DNA of 64,000 nt from an uncultured Prevotella sp. (GCA_944319935.1 CALUFM010000009.1:18885-82884), one strand, 5' to 3'; shown: positions 26,235 through 35,625, counted from the stretch's first letter. Numbers and translations: made by a program. Notes: generated from the sequence alone by a model not told the origin.

Positions 26235-27050
26235 ATGTCAGCAGGTAAATGGATAGGCGGCATACTCGGCTTCATGTCGGGTGGCGCGTTGGGTGCCCTG
26301 GCCGGAGTGGCCTTGGGCGCGTTGTTTGATTACGGACTGAAGGCCGTCAACAAGGACGAAGACGGCAGTGGCAACGGTTTTACGGGCGGAAACGCGGCTT
26401 GGGAGCAGGCCGAGCGGCAGCGGTATTACGAGGGGCAGCGCAACAGCTTCCTGTTTTCGCTGCTCGTCTTGGCGTCATACGTAATCAAGGCCGACGGCCG
26501 GGTGATGCACTCGGAGATGGAGTTTGTGCGCTCGTTCCTGCGTCGCAACTTCGGCGAAGCCGCCGTGGAGCAGGGCAACGCCATACTGCTGCGCCTCTTT
26601 GACGAGCAGAAGCGCATGGACGCAAGCCGCCCGGGAGCGTTCAGGAACGTCATACGTGAGAGCTGCGCGCAAATCGCCGCCAACATGGATTACGCCGGAC
26701 GGTTGCAACTGCTGAACTTCCTCGTGATGATAGCGCAGGCCGACGGCAACGTGGCCCGCGGCGAAGTGGACGCCCTGAAGGACGTTGCGCGGTGCATGGG
26801 AGTGGCCGACGCCGACGTGGACTCTATGCTGAAGCTCAGCGGGGGCACGCTTGACGACGCTTACGCCGTACTGGGCGTATCGCCGGAAGCCACTGACGAC
26901 GAGGTGCGCGCCGCCTACCGCAAACTTGCCTTGAAGCATCATCCTGACCGGGTGGCCGCCCTCGGCGAAGACATACGGCGCGCGGCGGAGAAGAAACTGC
27001 AGGAAATCAACGAGGCAAAGGAACGCATCTACAAGGCGCGCGGCATGTGA
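26235..27050 (+). CDS. TerB and DnaJ domain co-chaperone (DjlA-like)
   Basis: 271 residues from the ATG at 26235; the frame continues upstream only through word-repeat DNA. A glycine-rich membrane-inserting N-terminus (ILGFMSGGALGALAGVALGA) resembles DjlA. Residues about 75-190 are a TerB-like helical domain with acidic ADGRVMHSE and ADGNVARGE motifs. Residues about 203-271 are a J domain with the HPD triad (HHPDR), which stimulates DnaK ATPase. Organisation is as in DjlA: membrane segment, TerB, J domain. Confidence 0.9.
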   Translation: MSAGKWIGGILGFMSGGALGALAGVALGALFDYGLKAVNKDEDGSGNGFTGGNAAWEQAERQRYYEGQRNSFLFSLLVLASYVIKADGRVMHSEMEFVRSFLRRNFGEAAVEQGNAILLRLFDEQKRMDASRPGAFRNVIRESCAQIAANMDYAGRLQLLNFLVMIAQADGNVARGEVDALKDVARCMGVADADVDSMLKLSGGTLDDAYAVLGVSPEATDDEVRAAYRKLALKHHPDRVAALGEDIRRAAEKKLQEINEAKERIYKARGM

Positions 27051-27067
27051 TGGGAGCCTTTATGACA

Positions 27068-27118
27068 CGCAAAATCCCTGACAGCGGCTAACTCTTGCTG
27101 TCAGGGATTTTGCGTTTA
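27068..27118. terminator. Bidirectional intrinsic terminator
   Basis: 17-bp stem CGCAAAATCCCTGACAG (27068-27084) with its complement at 27098-27114; serves the TerB-DnaJ gene and the convergent secreted protein. Confidence 0.85.
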
Positions 27119-27146
27119 TTATAGCGTCAAGCTGTTGTTTGGGGCT

Positions 27147-27713
27147 TCATTTGACGGTGAATGTCGTTATCTTCATGTTGTTTTTGGTGTTCTCCGTGTA
27201 CGGGTCGCCGATGTAAATTCCGTATTCGCCAGGCTCAAGGTTGGTCAGTGTAAGCAGGTATGAGCTTTCCCCGTATTTCTTGGCTTGGTATTCTATCGCG
27301 GCCAAGTTGTTTTTCTCGGTAGGCGAGAACGTTCCCGCTTCGGCTACCTGGTACCTCCTCTCGTTGCCCTTGACTTGGAATTTGAAGATGTTGATGAACG
27401 AGTTGGGGTCAGTATTGTTGTTCGCGCCCTTCACAATCAGCCTTGTCGTGGCTTCGCCCTCAGCCTTGCTGGCTGATTTGCGCCCCTTGATGGTCAGCCT
27501 TGATTTCGCTTTGCCTATGCCGAAAAGATACACGCTTGCGCCGATTTTTGTCTTTATCGTGGCGTTCTCACGCGTCAGCTTTACGGCAGAAGTGTCGCTT
27601 GTCAGGAGCAGGGTCTCCTCTATGAAGTCGGGTTCGGGTACTGTTACGTTTTGCGCCGATACGCAAGCGAATGCGCAGACAAGCGCGAAAATCATTGAAA
27701 AAACACGTTTCAT
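27147..27713 (-). CDS. Secreted protein of unknown function, beta-rich
   Basis: 188 residues from the ATG at 27713 (MKRVFSMIFALVCAFACVSAQ, a clean signal peptide); 42 upstream residues are not supported. The mature part has many short beta-type segments (TRLIVKGANNN, RRYQVAEAGTFSP, SYLLTLTNLEPGEYGIYIG) that suggest one or two beta-sandwich domains, resembling Bacteroidetes extracellular proteins of unknown role. No enzymatic motif is visible. Confidence 0.75.
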   Translation of the reverse strand: MKRVFSMIFALVCAFACVSAQNVTVPEPDFIEETLLLTSDTSAVKLTRENATIKTKIGASVYLFGIGKAKSRLTIKGRKSASKAEGEATTRLIVKGANNNTDPNSFINIFKFQVKGNERRYQVAEAGTFSPTEKNNLAAIEYQAKKYGESSYLLTLTNLEPGEYGIYIGDPYTENTKNNMKITTFTVK

Positions 27714-27914
27714 AATGTCTTTTTTTTCGGCTCTAATGTTCCGTTTTCCCCTCGGTTCAAGTGAGCCGTTGCCTTGGATGTCGGGGTGTTGGCATTGTTT
27801 GTCTGATGCAAAAGTATTGCATTGACTGTTTTTTTGCAAGTCCCTGCTTGCGGTTTAATTGTAATTTAAAATGTGTTTCCGGGTGTTCATGGCCGATATT
27901 GGATTTAGTCTTGT

Positions 27915-28050
27915 TGCGAAAGGCGGCAAACCGCATTGCGGTTTGCCGCCTTTCGTGTTCCCGTTTGCCGTCTTTTGGAATGCGAAAGACGCTCTTTTGC
28001 ACGGTCAGTAATGGCGTACTTGTAAGGCGTTGGTAATCAATGGGTTGCCC
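27915..28050. repeat. 22-bp-period palindromic repeat cluster, locus C
   Basis: A palindrome (GCGAAAGGCGGCAAACCGC with its complement, 27916-27956), then units GCCTTTCGTGTTCCC.. and GTCTTTTGGAATGCG.. 22 bp apart, ending in the boundary motif TGGTAATCAATGGGTTGC (28031 on). The boundary is the reverse complement of the one at locus B. Confidence 0.85.
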
Positions 28051-28055
28051 AAACT

Positions 28056-28505
28056 TTACAAGTCCTTGTATTCCGGTATGTCACGTAGGAACGTGTACGT
28101 GCGTTTTTCGTAGTCCATGCGGCAGCAGTAATGCTGCAGGCCGTTGCTGACGATGAGGTAATCTACGTGCAGCAGCATGTTGTACACCGTGATTTGGTCG
28201 AACACGCGCTGCGTCAGGGCCACCGTTGGGGCTTTGTATTCGATGAGCATTACGGGCTGCGCCTCCTTATTATATAATATGCTGTCACAGCGCAGACGCT
28301 TGTCGCCCACGCGGAGTTCCACCTCGTTGGCCATGAGCGACGGCGGATAGCCCTTGTGCCTGGTGAGGAAGTGGACGAAATGCTGGCGCACCCATTCTTC
28401 GGGCGTCAGGCTTACGTACCGCCGACGCAGTGTGTCGAGTATGCAAGTGCGGCCGTTGCGGTTGGCGATTTTTATTTCGTATTGTGGTAGGTTTAATCGA
28501 TACAT
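28056..28505 (-). CDS. HsdR N-terminal-like nuclease-fold protein
   Basis: 149 residues from the ATG at 28505 (MYRLNLPQYEIKI). The central segment (RLRCDSILYN ... PVMLIEYKAP) has the D...ExK spacing of PD-(D/E)xK nucleases and matches the type I restriction R-subunit N-terminal family in its stand-alone form. There is no helicase domain and no hsdM or hsdS nearby, so this is not a restriction system. It is divergent from holA, an arrangement I recall as usual in Bacteroidetes. Its real substrate is unknown. Confidence 0.82.
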   Translation of the reverse strand: MYRLNLPQYEIKIANRNGRTCILDTLRRRYVSLTPEEWVRQHFVHFLTRHKGYPPSLMANEVELRVGDKRLRCDSILYNKEAQPVMLIEYKAPTVALTQRVFDQITVYNMLLHVDYLIVSNGLQHYCCRMDYEKRTYTFLRDIPEYKDL

Positions 28506-28619
28506 TTTATTAAATTTGCAATCTGATAGAGCGTTGCACGATGGCAAAGATAAAGAATAATGCCGAAAAACGACAAGGTTTGAGGCTATTTGTCATATGT
28601 GCGCGTGTAAACCGTTAAT

Positions 28620-29651
28620 ATGATGGCCGAAAAAAAAATCGCTACTTACGACAGCATAATGCGCGACCTGCGTGAAGGCAGGTACGCGCCGGTGTACATC
28701 CTGATGGGCGAGGAGTCTTATTACATTGACAAGATTTCGTCGTTCATCGAGGCCAATGCGCTTGCGCCGGAGGAGCGAGACTTCAACCAGTCGGTCGTGT
28801 TCGGCTCTGACGTGCAGCCAAACCAGATTGTTGACATGGCGCGCCGCTACCCGATGATGGCCGAACGCCAGGTGGTCATAGTGAAAGAGGCGCAGAACAT
28901 AAAGAACTGGGAGCGCATAGAGCGTTATGTCGAGAAGCCGATGGAGACCACGGTGCTGGTAATCTGTTACAAGAACGGCTCGATAGACGGACGCAAGAAA
29001 ATCTTGGCCAAGGCTTCGGCCGTGGGCGTGGTGTTCGAGAGCAAGAAGAAGCGCGACTACGAACTGCCGGCCTTCATCGCCAATTACCTGAAACAGAACG
29101 GCCGCGCCACCATCGACAACAAGGCGGCGCAGATGATAGCCGACCACATAGGGGCTGACCTGAGCCGGCTGACGGGCGAGCTTGACAAGCTCATACTTTC
29201 GCTTACGGACGGCGACCGGCGCGTAACGCCTGAGATAGTTGAGGCGCGCATCGGGGTGAGCAAGGACTTCAACGCCTTCGAGCTGCGCTCTGCCATCGTC
29301 AACCGCGACGTGATGAAGGCGAACAGGATTGTCTACTATTTCAACAGCAACCCGAAGGCCGGCAACGCATACATGCTGGTGCCGATGCTGTTCTCTTATT
29401 TCCAGAATTTGCTCATAGCGTATTACGCACCGCGGCCTTACACGGAGGAGGGCGTGGCCCGCTGGTTGGACCTGCGCGGAGGGTGGGCGGCCAAGGATTA
29501 CATCACCGGCATGAGAAATTACACAGGCGTGAAGGTGATGCAGATTATATCTAAAATAAGGGAGACTGATGCCAAAAGCAAGGGTTTGGACAACCCAAAT
29601 ACGCCGGTAGGAGAGCTTCTACGTGAGCTTGTTTTCTTTATTTTGCACTAA
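28620..29651 (+). CDS. holA: DNA polymerase III subunit delta
   Basis: 343 residues. Delta opens the beta clamp as part of the clamp loader. The N-terminus (VYILMGEESYYIDKISSFIE) is the degenerate AAA+ domain with its altered Walker A, followed by FNQSVVFGSD, MMAERQVVIVKEAQ and the C-terminal helical collar (FELRSAIVNRDVMKA). Two in-frame ATGs (28620, 28623) are equivalent. A strong terminator follows. Confidence 0.92.
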   Translation: MMAEKKIATYDSIMRDLREGRYAPVYILMGEESYYIDKISSFIEANALAPEERDFNQSVVFGSDVQPNQIVDMARRYPMMAERQVVIVKEAQNIKNWERIERYVEKPMETTVLVICYKNGSIDGRKKILAKASAVGVVFESKKKRDYELPAFIANYLKQNGRATIDNKAAQMIADHIGADLSRLTGELDKLILSLTDGDRRVTPEIVEARIGVSKDFNAFELRSAIVNRDVMKANRIVYYFNSNPKAGNAYMLVPMLFSYFQNLLIAYYAPRPYTEEGVARWLDLRGGWAAKDYITGMRNYTGVKVMQIISKIRETDAKSKGLDNPNTPVGELLRELVFFILH

Positions 29652-29680
29652 AAAGAGGCCGTTTTTCGGCCTCTTTTTTT
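29651..29680 (+). terminator. Intrinsic terminator after holA
   Basis: AAAGAGGCCG (29652-29661) with CGGCCTCTTT (29667-29676) followed by T-run. Confidence 0.9.
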
Positions 29681-29689
29681 CTATTTCAT

Positions 29690-30366
29690 GAATTTTCGCA
29701 GACAAGAAAATCGGGGTGAAATCATTAAAAATCAGGCACTTTTATGATTTTTGACGCTCTCAGAATCGCGTATTTTCAAGCGTTCTTGCCGCTGTTTCGG
29801 AATATCTGAAAAAACAGGATTTTCACCCCAAAAACGCCCCTTGAATTTAGTGTTAGCATTTATTAATATATAGAATTGTAAACTTTAAAACTGTAAATCC
29901 ATGACAAATGTAATTCGATTTAATACTTTAAAATGTTAAATTTGCTGTTTCTTAATGTTTATCCAATGATTAAATATCGGTTTGTATATCAAAATTTTTA
30001 AATCAATAAATCACAAGACATCTTTATGCAGAACAGGATTATCGCCATAAATACCTGATTATGAGCTATAAAAGCTAAGATATTAAAGCATATTCAGCAA
30101 AAAACAGCCTTTTAAGGGGCAAAATCTTGCATAAACGCCAAACTGCGGGTAAATACAGGATAAATAACTGTTTTTATATGAGTTACTTGCGTTAAAATGC
30201 CCGATAAATACTTTATGGCTGATTTAGAGATATATATTTAGATTTGTATTTGCAAATTTAATATTTAAAATTTCAGTGATTTGAATTTACAAATATAAAT
30301 ATCTAAATTTAAAATCAACATCTGTATATTTTCTTTAGATTTGTTGCGTATTTGAAATTTTTGATT
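29690..30366. other. AT-rich gene-free interval with two inverted repeats
   Basis: About 680 bp with no credible ORF and much lower G+C than the surroundings. One inverted pair, GGGGTGAAATC (29713-29723) and GATTTTCACCCC (29818-29829), encloses about 95 nt that could form a structured RNA. A second, at 30236-30310, pairs TTTAGATTTGTATTTGCAAA with TTTACAAATATAAATATCTA. No DnaA boxes of the TTATnCACA type were found. Confidence 0.6.
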
Positions 30367-30374
30367 TACCTTTG
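30367..30374 (+). promoter_or_regulatory. -7 box (TACCTTTG) of the XRE regulator
   Basis: TTG at 30344-30346, 20 bp, TACCTTTG; 44-nt leader to the ATG at 30419. Confidence 0.6.
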
Positions 30375-30418
30375 TAAAATCTTAGAAAAAACGGCAAAAT
30401 AGAGCTTATCATACGATT

Positions 30419-30892
30419 ATGACAGAGATGAAAGACAGAATTAGGCAGATAATGGAGGCTCAACACATGAGCCAACAGACCTTTGCCAACTTTATAGGAA
30501 TTAACGCCGCATCGCTCAGCAGCATCTTCAACGACCGTACCCGTCCCACCCTGAATACAGTCGAGGCCATCAAGAGCAAAATACCGAACTTGAATACCGA
30601 CTGGCTTATGTTCGGTCACGGTCAGATGTTCAATGACGCGAAAGGCGACGGCGACGCACTGCCTAATGACGGCGGTACGGCTGACGGCATGCAGCCGCAG
30701 CATGCCGAGGGGCGCGTGCCCGACTTGTTTTCGGGTGGCGGTGATGCCGGTGTTGCGCATCAGCCGCAGCGGAGCTACGCCTCACCTGTAAGGCCGGAAG
30801 TAAGGTATGTGGAGCGTCCGCAGAGGCAAATCACTGAAATACGGGTTTATTTTGACGACCTGACATACGAGAGTTTTGTGCCAAAGAAGTGA
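30419..30892 (+). CDS. XRE-family helix-turn-helix regulator
   Basis: 157 residues. Residues 5-65 are a Cro/CI-type HTH (MKDRIRQIMEAQHMSQQTFA, then INAASLSSIFNDRTRPTLNT). A Gly/Asp/Pro-rich flexible middle (70-125) leads to a short conserved-looking C-terminal piece (EIRVYFDDLTYESFV). Targets are unknown. The unusual AT-rich region with inverted repeats immediately upstream is a likely place for self-regulation. Confidence 0.88.
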   Translation: MTEMKDRIRQIMEAQHMSQQTFANFIGINAASLSSIFNDRTRPTLNTVEAIKSKIPNLNTDWLMFGHGQMFNDAKGDGDALPNDGGTADGMQPQHAEGRVPDLFSGGGDAGVAHQPQRSYASPVRPEVRYVERPQRQITEIRVYFDDLTYESFVPKK

Positions 30893-30908
30893 CTTTTGGT
30901 ATTGTCGG

Positions 30909-30943
30909 CAACCTTCCAACACTGCTTGGAAGGTTGTTTTTTG
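30909..30943 (+). terminator. Intrinsic terminator after the XRE gene
   Basis: AACCTTCCAA with TTGGAAGGTT, followed by GTTTTTTG. Confidence 0.9.
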
Positions 30944-30962
30944 TTGTTTAGGTGCGTTTTCC

Positions 30963-30993
30963 TTGGATGCAGCGTGCTTATTTTGTATTTTTG
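30963..30993 (+). promoter_or_regulatory. Promoter of pyrK-pyrD
   Basis: TTG (30963-30965), 20 bp, TATTTTTG (30986-30993). Confidence 0.65.
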
Positions 30994-31044
30994 CATCATA
31001 AAGTTAACATTATTTATTTAGAAGTAAAGAAATATTGATTTCGG

Positions 31045-31821
31045 ATGAAAAAATACGTTTCTGACCTTAAAGTCGTCTCTGTGGAACATATCAATGACAA
31101 GTATGTTCTAATCAAGCTGACGCAAGACGAACGGCTGCCCGAGGTGCTTCCGGGGCAGTTTGTGGAGGTGCGTGTCGATGGTTCGCCTTCCACTTTCTTG
31201 CGCCGCCCCATCTCGGTGAATTTCGTTGATTATGACGCCAACCAACTGTGGCTGCTCGTTGCGGCTGTTGGCGACGGCACGCGCCGCCTCGCCCGCTTGC
31301 AGGCCGGTGACGTGCTTAACTGCATGTTCCCGTTGGGCAATAGCTTCACGATGCCTTCTGACAAGGGTGAAAAGGTGCTGTTGGTTGGCGGCGGCGTGGG
31401 AGTTGCGCCGTTGCTGTATTTCGGAAAATGCCTGAACGACGCTGGGTGCCGCCCTGTTTTCTTGCTTGGGGCGCGTTCGGAGAAGGACTTGCTCATGCTT
31501 GAGGAGTTTGAGAAGTATGGCCGTGTGTGCCTTACAACCGAGGACGGGACGGCCGGCGAGCGCGGTTTTGTTACAAACCACTCCGTATTGGATGAAATAC
31601 GGTTTGACCGTATAGCTACATGCGGCCCTAAGCCCATGATGGTCGCCGTGGCGAAATATGCCAAGGTGAGGGGCATAGAGTGTGAGGTTTCGCTTGAAAA
31701 CAAGATGGCCTGCGGCGTTGGCGCATGCCTCTGCTGTGTCGAAAAGACCGCGGACGGCAACGTGTGTGTATGCAAGGAAGGCCCTGTAATTAACATAAAC
31801 AAGTTGTTATGGCAGATTTAA
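31045..31821 (+). CDS. pyrK: Dihydroorotate dehydrogenase B, electron-transfer subunit
   Basis: 258 residues. PyrK carries FAD and a [2Fe-2S] cluster and passes electrons from PyrD to NAD+ in pyrimidine synthesis. FAD-binding motif [11 protein letters not shown]-binding [12 protein letters not shown], and the cluster ligands in CGVGACLCC with a fourth Cys in [10 protein letters not shown]. The stop overlaps the pyrD start by 13 bp, indicating translational coupling. Confidence 0.95.
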   Translation: MKKYVSDLKVVSVEHINDKYVLIKLTQDERLPEVLPGQFVEVRVDGSPSTFLRRPISVNFVDYDANQLWLLVAAVGDGTRRLARLQAGDVLNCMFPLGNSFTMPSDKGEKVLLVGGGVGVAPLLYFGKCLNDAGCRPVFLLGARSEKDLLMLEEFEKYGRVCLTTEDGTAGERGFVTNHSVLDEIRFDRIATCGPKPMMVAVAKYAKVRGIECEVSLENKMACGVGACLCCVEKTADGNVCVCKEGPVININKLLWQI

Positions 31822-32714
31822 GTGTAGAGATAAAGGGTTTGCGGTTGAAAAATCCGGTAATGACCGCATCGGGAACGTTCGGATACGGGCCTGAATTTGC
31901 CGATTTCGTGCCACTTGAGGGCATTGGCGGCATAATAGTGAAGGGCACCACTTTGAAGCCCCGCCAGGGCAATGATTACCCCCGTATGGTGGAGACGGCT
32001 TCGGGCATGCTCAACTGCGTCGGGCTGCAAAACAAGGGAGTTGACTACTTTTGCGGGCATATTTATCCTGAAATCAAGGATATTGACACGAATTTTATTG
32101 TCAACGTTAGTGGTTCTTCGCCTGAAGACTATGCCGAGTGTGCCGCCCGCATAGCCGAATTAGACCGCATTCCGGCCATTGAGCTTAATATATCGTGCCC
32201 CAATGTGAAGGACGGCGGCATGGCGTTCGGCGTTACATGTGCCGGTGCGGCGAGCGTTGTCAAGACCGTCAGGGCGAAGTATCCAAAGACGCTTATAGTG
32301 AAGTTGTCGCCCAATGTTACCGATATTGCCGAAATCGCGCGCGCCGTTGAGGCCGAGGGGGCTGACAGCGTGTCGCTCATCAACACGCTTATGGGCATGG
32401 CCATCGACATTGAGCGGCGTTGCCCAATGCTGAGCATCGGCACGGGAGGATTGAGCGGTCCGGCGGTTAAGCCGGTCGCCTTGCGCATGGTTTGGCAGGT
32501 AGCCAAGGCCGTAAAGATACCGGTTGTGGGGCTTGGAGGCATCTGCAACGCGCATGATGCGATAGAGTTCATTATGGCGGGAGCCACGGCCATTGAGATT
32601 GGTACGGCCAATTTTATTGACCCGCAGGTTACAATCAAGGTGCGCGACGGCGTCAACGAATGGCTTGACAGCCACGGATGCAAGTCTGTAAGGGAAATAA
32701 TTGGCGTATTGTAA
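31809..32714 (+). CDS. pyrD: Dihydroorotate dehydrogenase B, catalytic subunit
   Basis: 301 residues, FMN TIM barrel of class 1B, oxidising dihydroorotate to orotate. Signatures: [24 protein letters not shown], the active-site base region [13 protein letters not shown] (Cys in place of the Ser of class 2), [16 protein letters not shown], and [19 protein letters not shown]. It forms a heterotetramer with PyrK, encoded immediately upstream. Confidence 0.96.
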   Translation: MADLSVEIKGLRLKNPVMTASGTFGYGPEFADFVPLEGIGGIIVKGTTLKPRQGNDYPRMVETASGMLNCVGLQNKGVDYFCGHIYPEIKDIDTNFIVNVSGSSPEDYAECAARIAELDRIPAIELNISCPNVKDGGMAFGVTCAGAASVVKTVRAKYPKTLIVKLSPNVTDIAEIARAVEAEGADSVSLINTLMGMAIDIERRCPMLSIGTGGLSGPAVKPVALRMVWQVAKAVKIPVVGLGGICNAHDAIEFIMAGATAIEIGTANFIDPQVTIKVRDGVNEWLDSHGCKSVREIIGVL

Positions 32715-32751
32715 GAAATAATATAATCTTTACCTTAATTGTTCTTCTGAT

Positions 32752-34356
32752 ATGAAAAAATTACCTTTGCTGATTTGTGGGACTTTGCTTGCCATGCCGT
32801 CAGTAGCCCAACAGTTGGCGTTTCCCGGCGCGGAAGGCTTTGGAAAGTACACTTCCGGAGGCCGTGGCGGGAAAGTCTATTACGTAACGCGCAACGATGA
32901 TTGCACTAACGACAACCTCGTGGAGGGTACTTTGCGCTGGGCGTTGCGCTCTGGCGACGACTCTCCTCGTACCGTCCTTTTCAAGACGTGCGGCACTATC
33001 TATCTTTCTTCAGAGCTGGCGTTGGCGCATCCTAATGTGACAATCGACGGTTCTACTGCCCCTGGCGGTGGAGTTTGCATCGCGGGGTATAAGTTTGCCG
33101 TGTCGAAACCCAACGTCATAATACGTTATTTGCGCTTCCGTGCGGGCGATGTGCCAGACAAGAGCAATCCCGCCGTTGACGTGGAGAACACCAGGAACGT
33201 GATAATCGACCATTGTTCAATCACCTGGTCGATGGAGGAATGCCTGACGATGTACGACTGTGACTCAACTACCGTGCAATGGTCAATCATCGGCGAGGCC
33301 CTGTATGACTCTAAAAACGCAAAGGGAGTGCGTGCGTACGCCACTCAATGGGGAGGCGAACACAGCACTATGCACCATTGCCTGATAACCAACAGCAACA
33401 GCCGCTCTCCGCGTTTCAACGGCGTTCGCAACGGTAGCAAGAAGCGTGGCGACCACGACCAGTTTGTTGACAGCGAGTTTTTCAACAACGTCGTGTTCAA
33501 CTGGGGCAAGCCCAATTCGCTTTACGGGGGTGAATGCTGCACGACTATAAACAACGGTGACAGCTACAACCGCGTTTACATGGTCAACAATTACTTCCGT
33601 CCGGGGCCGGCTACGGCCAAGAACGTGAATACGTCGCGTTTCTTCATATCGGCCACATCGAAAGATGGGCAAGGGCAATGGATGCTCAAAGGCAACAAGT
33701 TTGAGCTTGGAAACAAGTATGTGGACAGGTCTGTTTCTTGCTGGAAAGACGAGGTTTTGGCGAAGGTAAACGCCGACAACTGGTATGGGTTTACGTCAAA
33801 CAGTGCCGATAGAGCCGTCAACATGGAGCTTGGCAACGACGAGGCAAGTTATAAGAAATATGCCTTGACATCGCAGAATGTATCGAGCGGAATGGAGGTT
33901 GAGACCGCTGACGAGGCTTACCGTGCCGTGGTTGAGGCTGCTGGGGCGTCGCTTCCGATGTACGATGAAGTAGACCGCCGTCTGCTTGACGAAGCCGCCG
34001 GCAAGCGTGACCCGCAGTTTGCAGGGCGTTCTGACGGCGAAATCAGTCGTGGGCTTGGCATAATCAACACTCCTGCGGACGTGAAACTGTCGAAGACGGA
34101 TGTTTTCGAGGTTGACGGAAAGACTGTGGCTTGCTACCCGTACCTTGGCGAGCGTGGTGGCGAACGGCTGATGTTGGACTCAGACGGCGATGGGCTTCCC
34201 GACAAATACGAGCTTGACCGTGGCCTCGACCCACGCAACGCGGCGGACGGGGCGGCCATAACGCCGACAGGATATTCAAACCTTGAGCTGTTCCTTCACG
34301 GCATAGCTGACGGCTCCTTGCGCAAAAGCGATTACGAGACGGAAGCCGTAAAGTAA
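32752..34356 (+). CDS. Secreted pectate lyase-like protein (PL1-type right-handed beta-helix)
   Basis: 534 residues with a signal peptide (MKKLPLLICGTLLAMPSVAQ). The start of the mature protein, FPGAEGFGKYTSGGRGGKVYYVT, and the helix ladder with IDGSTAPGG, IIDHCSITWSMEEC and WGGEHSTMHHCLITNSNSRSPRF are typical of the bacterial PL1 pectate lyase subfamily. Near the C-terminus a TSP3-like calcium motif DSDGDGLPDKYE is present. It presumably cleaves de-esterified pectin by beta-elimination. A GH28 enzyme about 8 kb further on would act on the same polymer. Confidence 0.9.
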   Translation: MKKLPLLICGTLLAMPSVAQQLAFPGAEGFGKYTSGGRGGKVYYVTRNDDCTNDNLVEGTLRWALRSGDDSPRTVLFKTCGTIYLSSELALAHPNVTIDGSTAPGGGVCIAGYKFAVSKPNVIIRYLRFRAGDVPDKSNPAVDVENTRNVIIDHCSITWSMEECLTMYDCDSTTVQWSIIGEALYDSKNAKGVRAYATQWGGEHSTMHHCLITNSNSRSPRFNGVRNGSKKRGDHDQFVDSEFFNNVVFNWGKPNSLYGGECCTTINNGDSYNRVYMVNNYFRPGPATAKNVNTSRFFISATSKDGQGQWMLKGNKFELGNKYVDRSVSCWKDEVLAKVNADNWYGFTSNSADRAVNMELGNDEASYKKYALTSQNVSSGMEVETADEAYRAVVEAAGASLPMYDEVDRRLLDEAAGKRDPQFAGRSDGEISRGLGIINTPADVKLSKTDVFEVDGKTVACYPYLGERGGERLMLDSDGDGLPDKYELDRGLDPRNAADGAAITPTGYSNLELFLHGIADGSLRKSDYETEAVK

Positions 34357-34402
34357 GCTTAAAGCACTGTCGGCAAATGCCTTTGTGCGGTTTTTCCAAA
34401 TA

Positions 34403-34449
34403 AAAAAAGCGTCATATACGGCCTGAAACGGCTTGTATGACGCTTTTTA
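34403..34449. terminator. Bidirectional terminator between the pectate lyase and TraB-like genes
   Basis: A long stem (34404-34423 with 34429-34447) has A-run before and T-run after. Confidence 0.85.
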
Positions 34450-34467
34450 TTGTTGTCTACAGCGTGT

Positions 34468-35370
34468 TTATTTCACGCCTTCAACGGTGTATCCTGCCTT
34501 TCTCAGCAGACTTATCAGTCCGCGTTCGCCGGGCAGGTGGCCAGCTCCGACGGCGAAGAAAGTTGGTTTTTGTTTCATTATTTCAGGCATTTGCTTCATC
34601 CAGTTGCCGTTGCGGCCATATATTAGCGTTTCTTTTTCCTCTGGCGTATCGTCGCAGGTGTTGTTCATCTTGGCGTCCATCGCCTTTTCGATGCCGTCGA
34701 GGTATTGGGTGAAAAATGCCTTTATGACGTTCTCTGTCTGTTCTTCGGCAAATTCGAGGTTGTCCGCAAGGCAGAGTAAAAGCTGCTTTTGGCGTTCCAA
34801 GGTCATGCTATTGAACAGCACGTCCATCTGCAAGTCGAACGTCTCAAATCCTCCCACAGGCTTTCCTTTGGTCGTTGCCTCCTTCTGGAAGTAATTGTCA
34901 AAGCCCTCGTTAGGGTTGAAACTTGGGTGCTTTTTCAGGTAGATAAGCACGGCAAGCTGTGTCTGTAACGCCTGTGGAGTCATCTTCCCGAGTTGCTGTG
35001 ATACTATGGGATTGCTCATGTCCACTCCCATAATGCTCTTTATCATGGCGTTGATGCGCGTCATTTCGTCAGCGGTGTAGAGCTTGTCGAGCGTCTGTCC
35101 GTCGGGGAGCATCATCGCCGCTTGCATTTTCGCCAGGTTTTCAGGCTTCATCATGTCGGCAGTAACGATTTCGCCGTACACCTGCTCCGTTGAGGCCATG
35201 GCCTCTTTCAGTCCCTTTATGCTGTCGGTGAACGACACGGGGGCGAGGTGATAAGTGCCGATGATGTACGAAGGCTTTTGCAGTCCGTTGCCGGATATTT
35301 TCCAAAGTAATTGTGCCTGTACGCCGACCGAAAGCAATAACAGCAGCAGGGCGGAAGTGATTTTTTTCAT
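34468..35370 (-). CDS. TraB/GumN family secreted protein
   Basis: 300 residues from the ATG at 35370; signal peptide MKKITSALLLLLLSVGVQAQ. Family motifs are LLWKISGNGLQKPSYIIGTYHLAP near the N-terminus (GTxH) and the C-terminal RNGNWMKQMPEIM and FFAVGAGHLPGERGLI. The TraB/GumN/TIKI fold is related to EreA/ChaN-type metal hydrolases; members of the Tiki branch are proteases, but the substrate here is unknown. A -7 box TATATTTG is on the minus strand near 35411-35420. Confidence 0.88.
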   Translation of the reverse strand: MKKITSALLLLLLSVGVQAQLLWKISGNGLQKPSYIIGTYHLAPVSFTDSIKGLKEAMASTEQVYGEIVTADMMKPENLAKMQAAMMLPDGQTLDKLYTADEMTRINAMIKSIMGVDMSNPIVSQQLGKMTPQALQTQLAVLIYLKKHPSFNPNEGFDNYFQKEATTKGKPVGGFETFDLQMDVLFNSMTLERQKQLLLCLADNLEFAEEQTENVIKAFFTQYLDGIEKAMDAKMNNTCDDTPEEKETLIYGRNGNWMKQMPEIMKQKPTFFAVGAGHLPGERGLISLLRKAGYTVEGVK

Positions 35371-35469
35371 GATGGTAACTGTTTTGGTTGCGAAAAATAC
35401 GTTTTTGTGTGCAAATATAGGAAAAATCAATGATAAATAATGCATTGGCTTGTGGAAAAACAGGACAAA

Positions 35470-35497
35470 AAGAGAGCGGCCAACAGACCGCTCTCAA
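35470..35497. terminator. Hairpin between aroC and the TraB-like gene
   Basis: GAGAGCGG with CCGCTCTC, loop CCAACAGA. No strong T-run in the minus direction, so function is uncertain. Confidence 0.5.
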
Positions 35498-35616
35498 CCA
35501 ACACAAAAACTAAACTAGACTTAATTTGACTAAATCGAGGTTTTCACAAATCCCGGATTTGTCTTTGCAAAAATACTACAATATTTCCAATCTCCAAAAT
35601 AAAACTTGAATTTTTA

Positions 35617-35625
35617 CCCCCCCCC
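35617..35625 (-). repeat. Poly-G tract (9 G on the minus strand), followed by TAAAA
   Basis: Minus-strand reading is AAACGGGGGGGGGTAAAAA, sharing the C(G)nTAAAA pattern with 21571-21587. It is about 250 bp upstream of the TraB-like start and 14 bp after the aroC stop. Confidence 0.85.

Noticed and set aside
28056..28505. Type I restriction system
   Set aside because: Only the N-terminal nuclease-like domain is present; no helicase, methylase or specificity gene. It is a stand-alone family beside holA.
29690..30366. Replication origin in the AT-rich region
   Set aside because: No TTATnCACA DnaA boxes and no dnaA or dnaN nearby; holA alone is not an origin marker.
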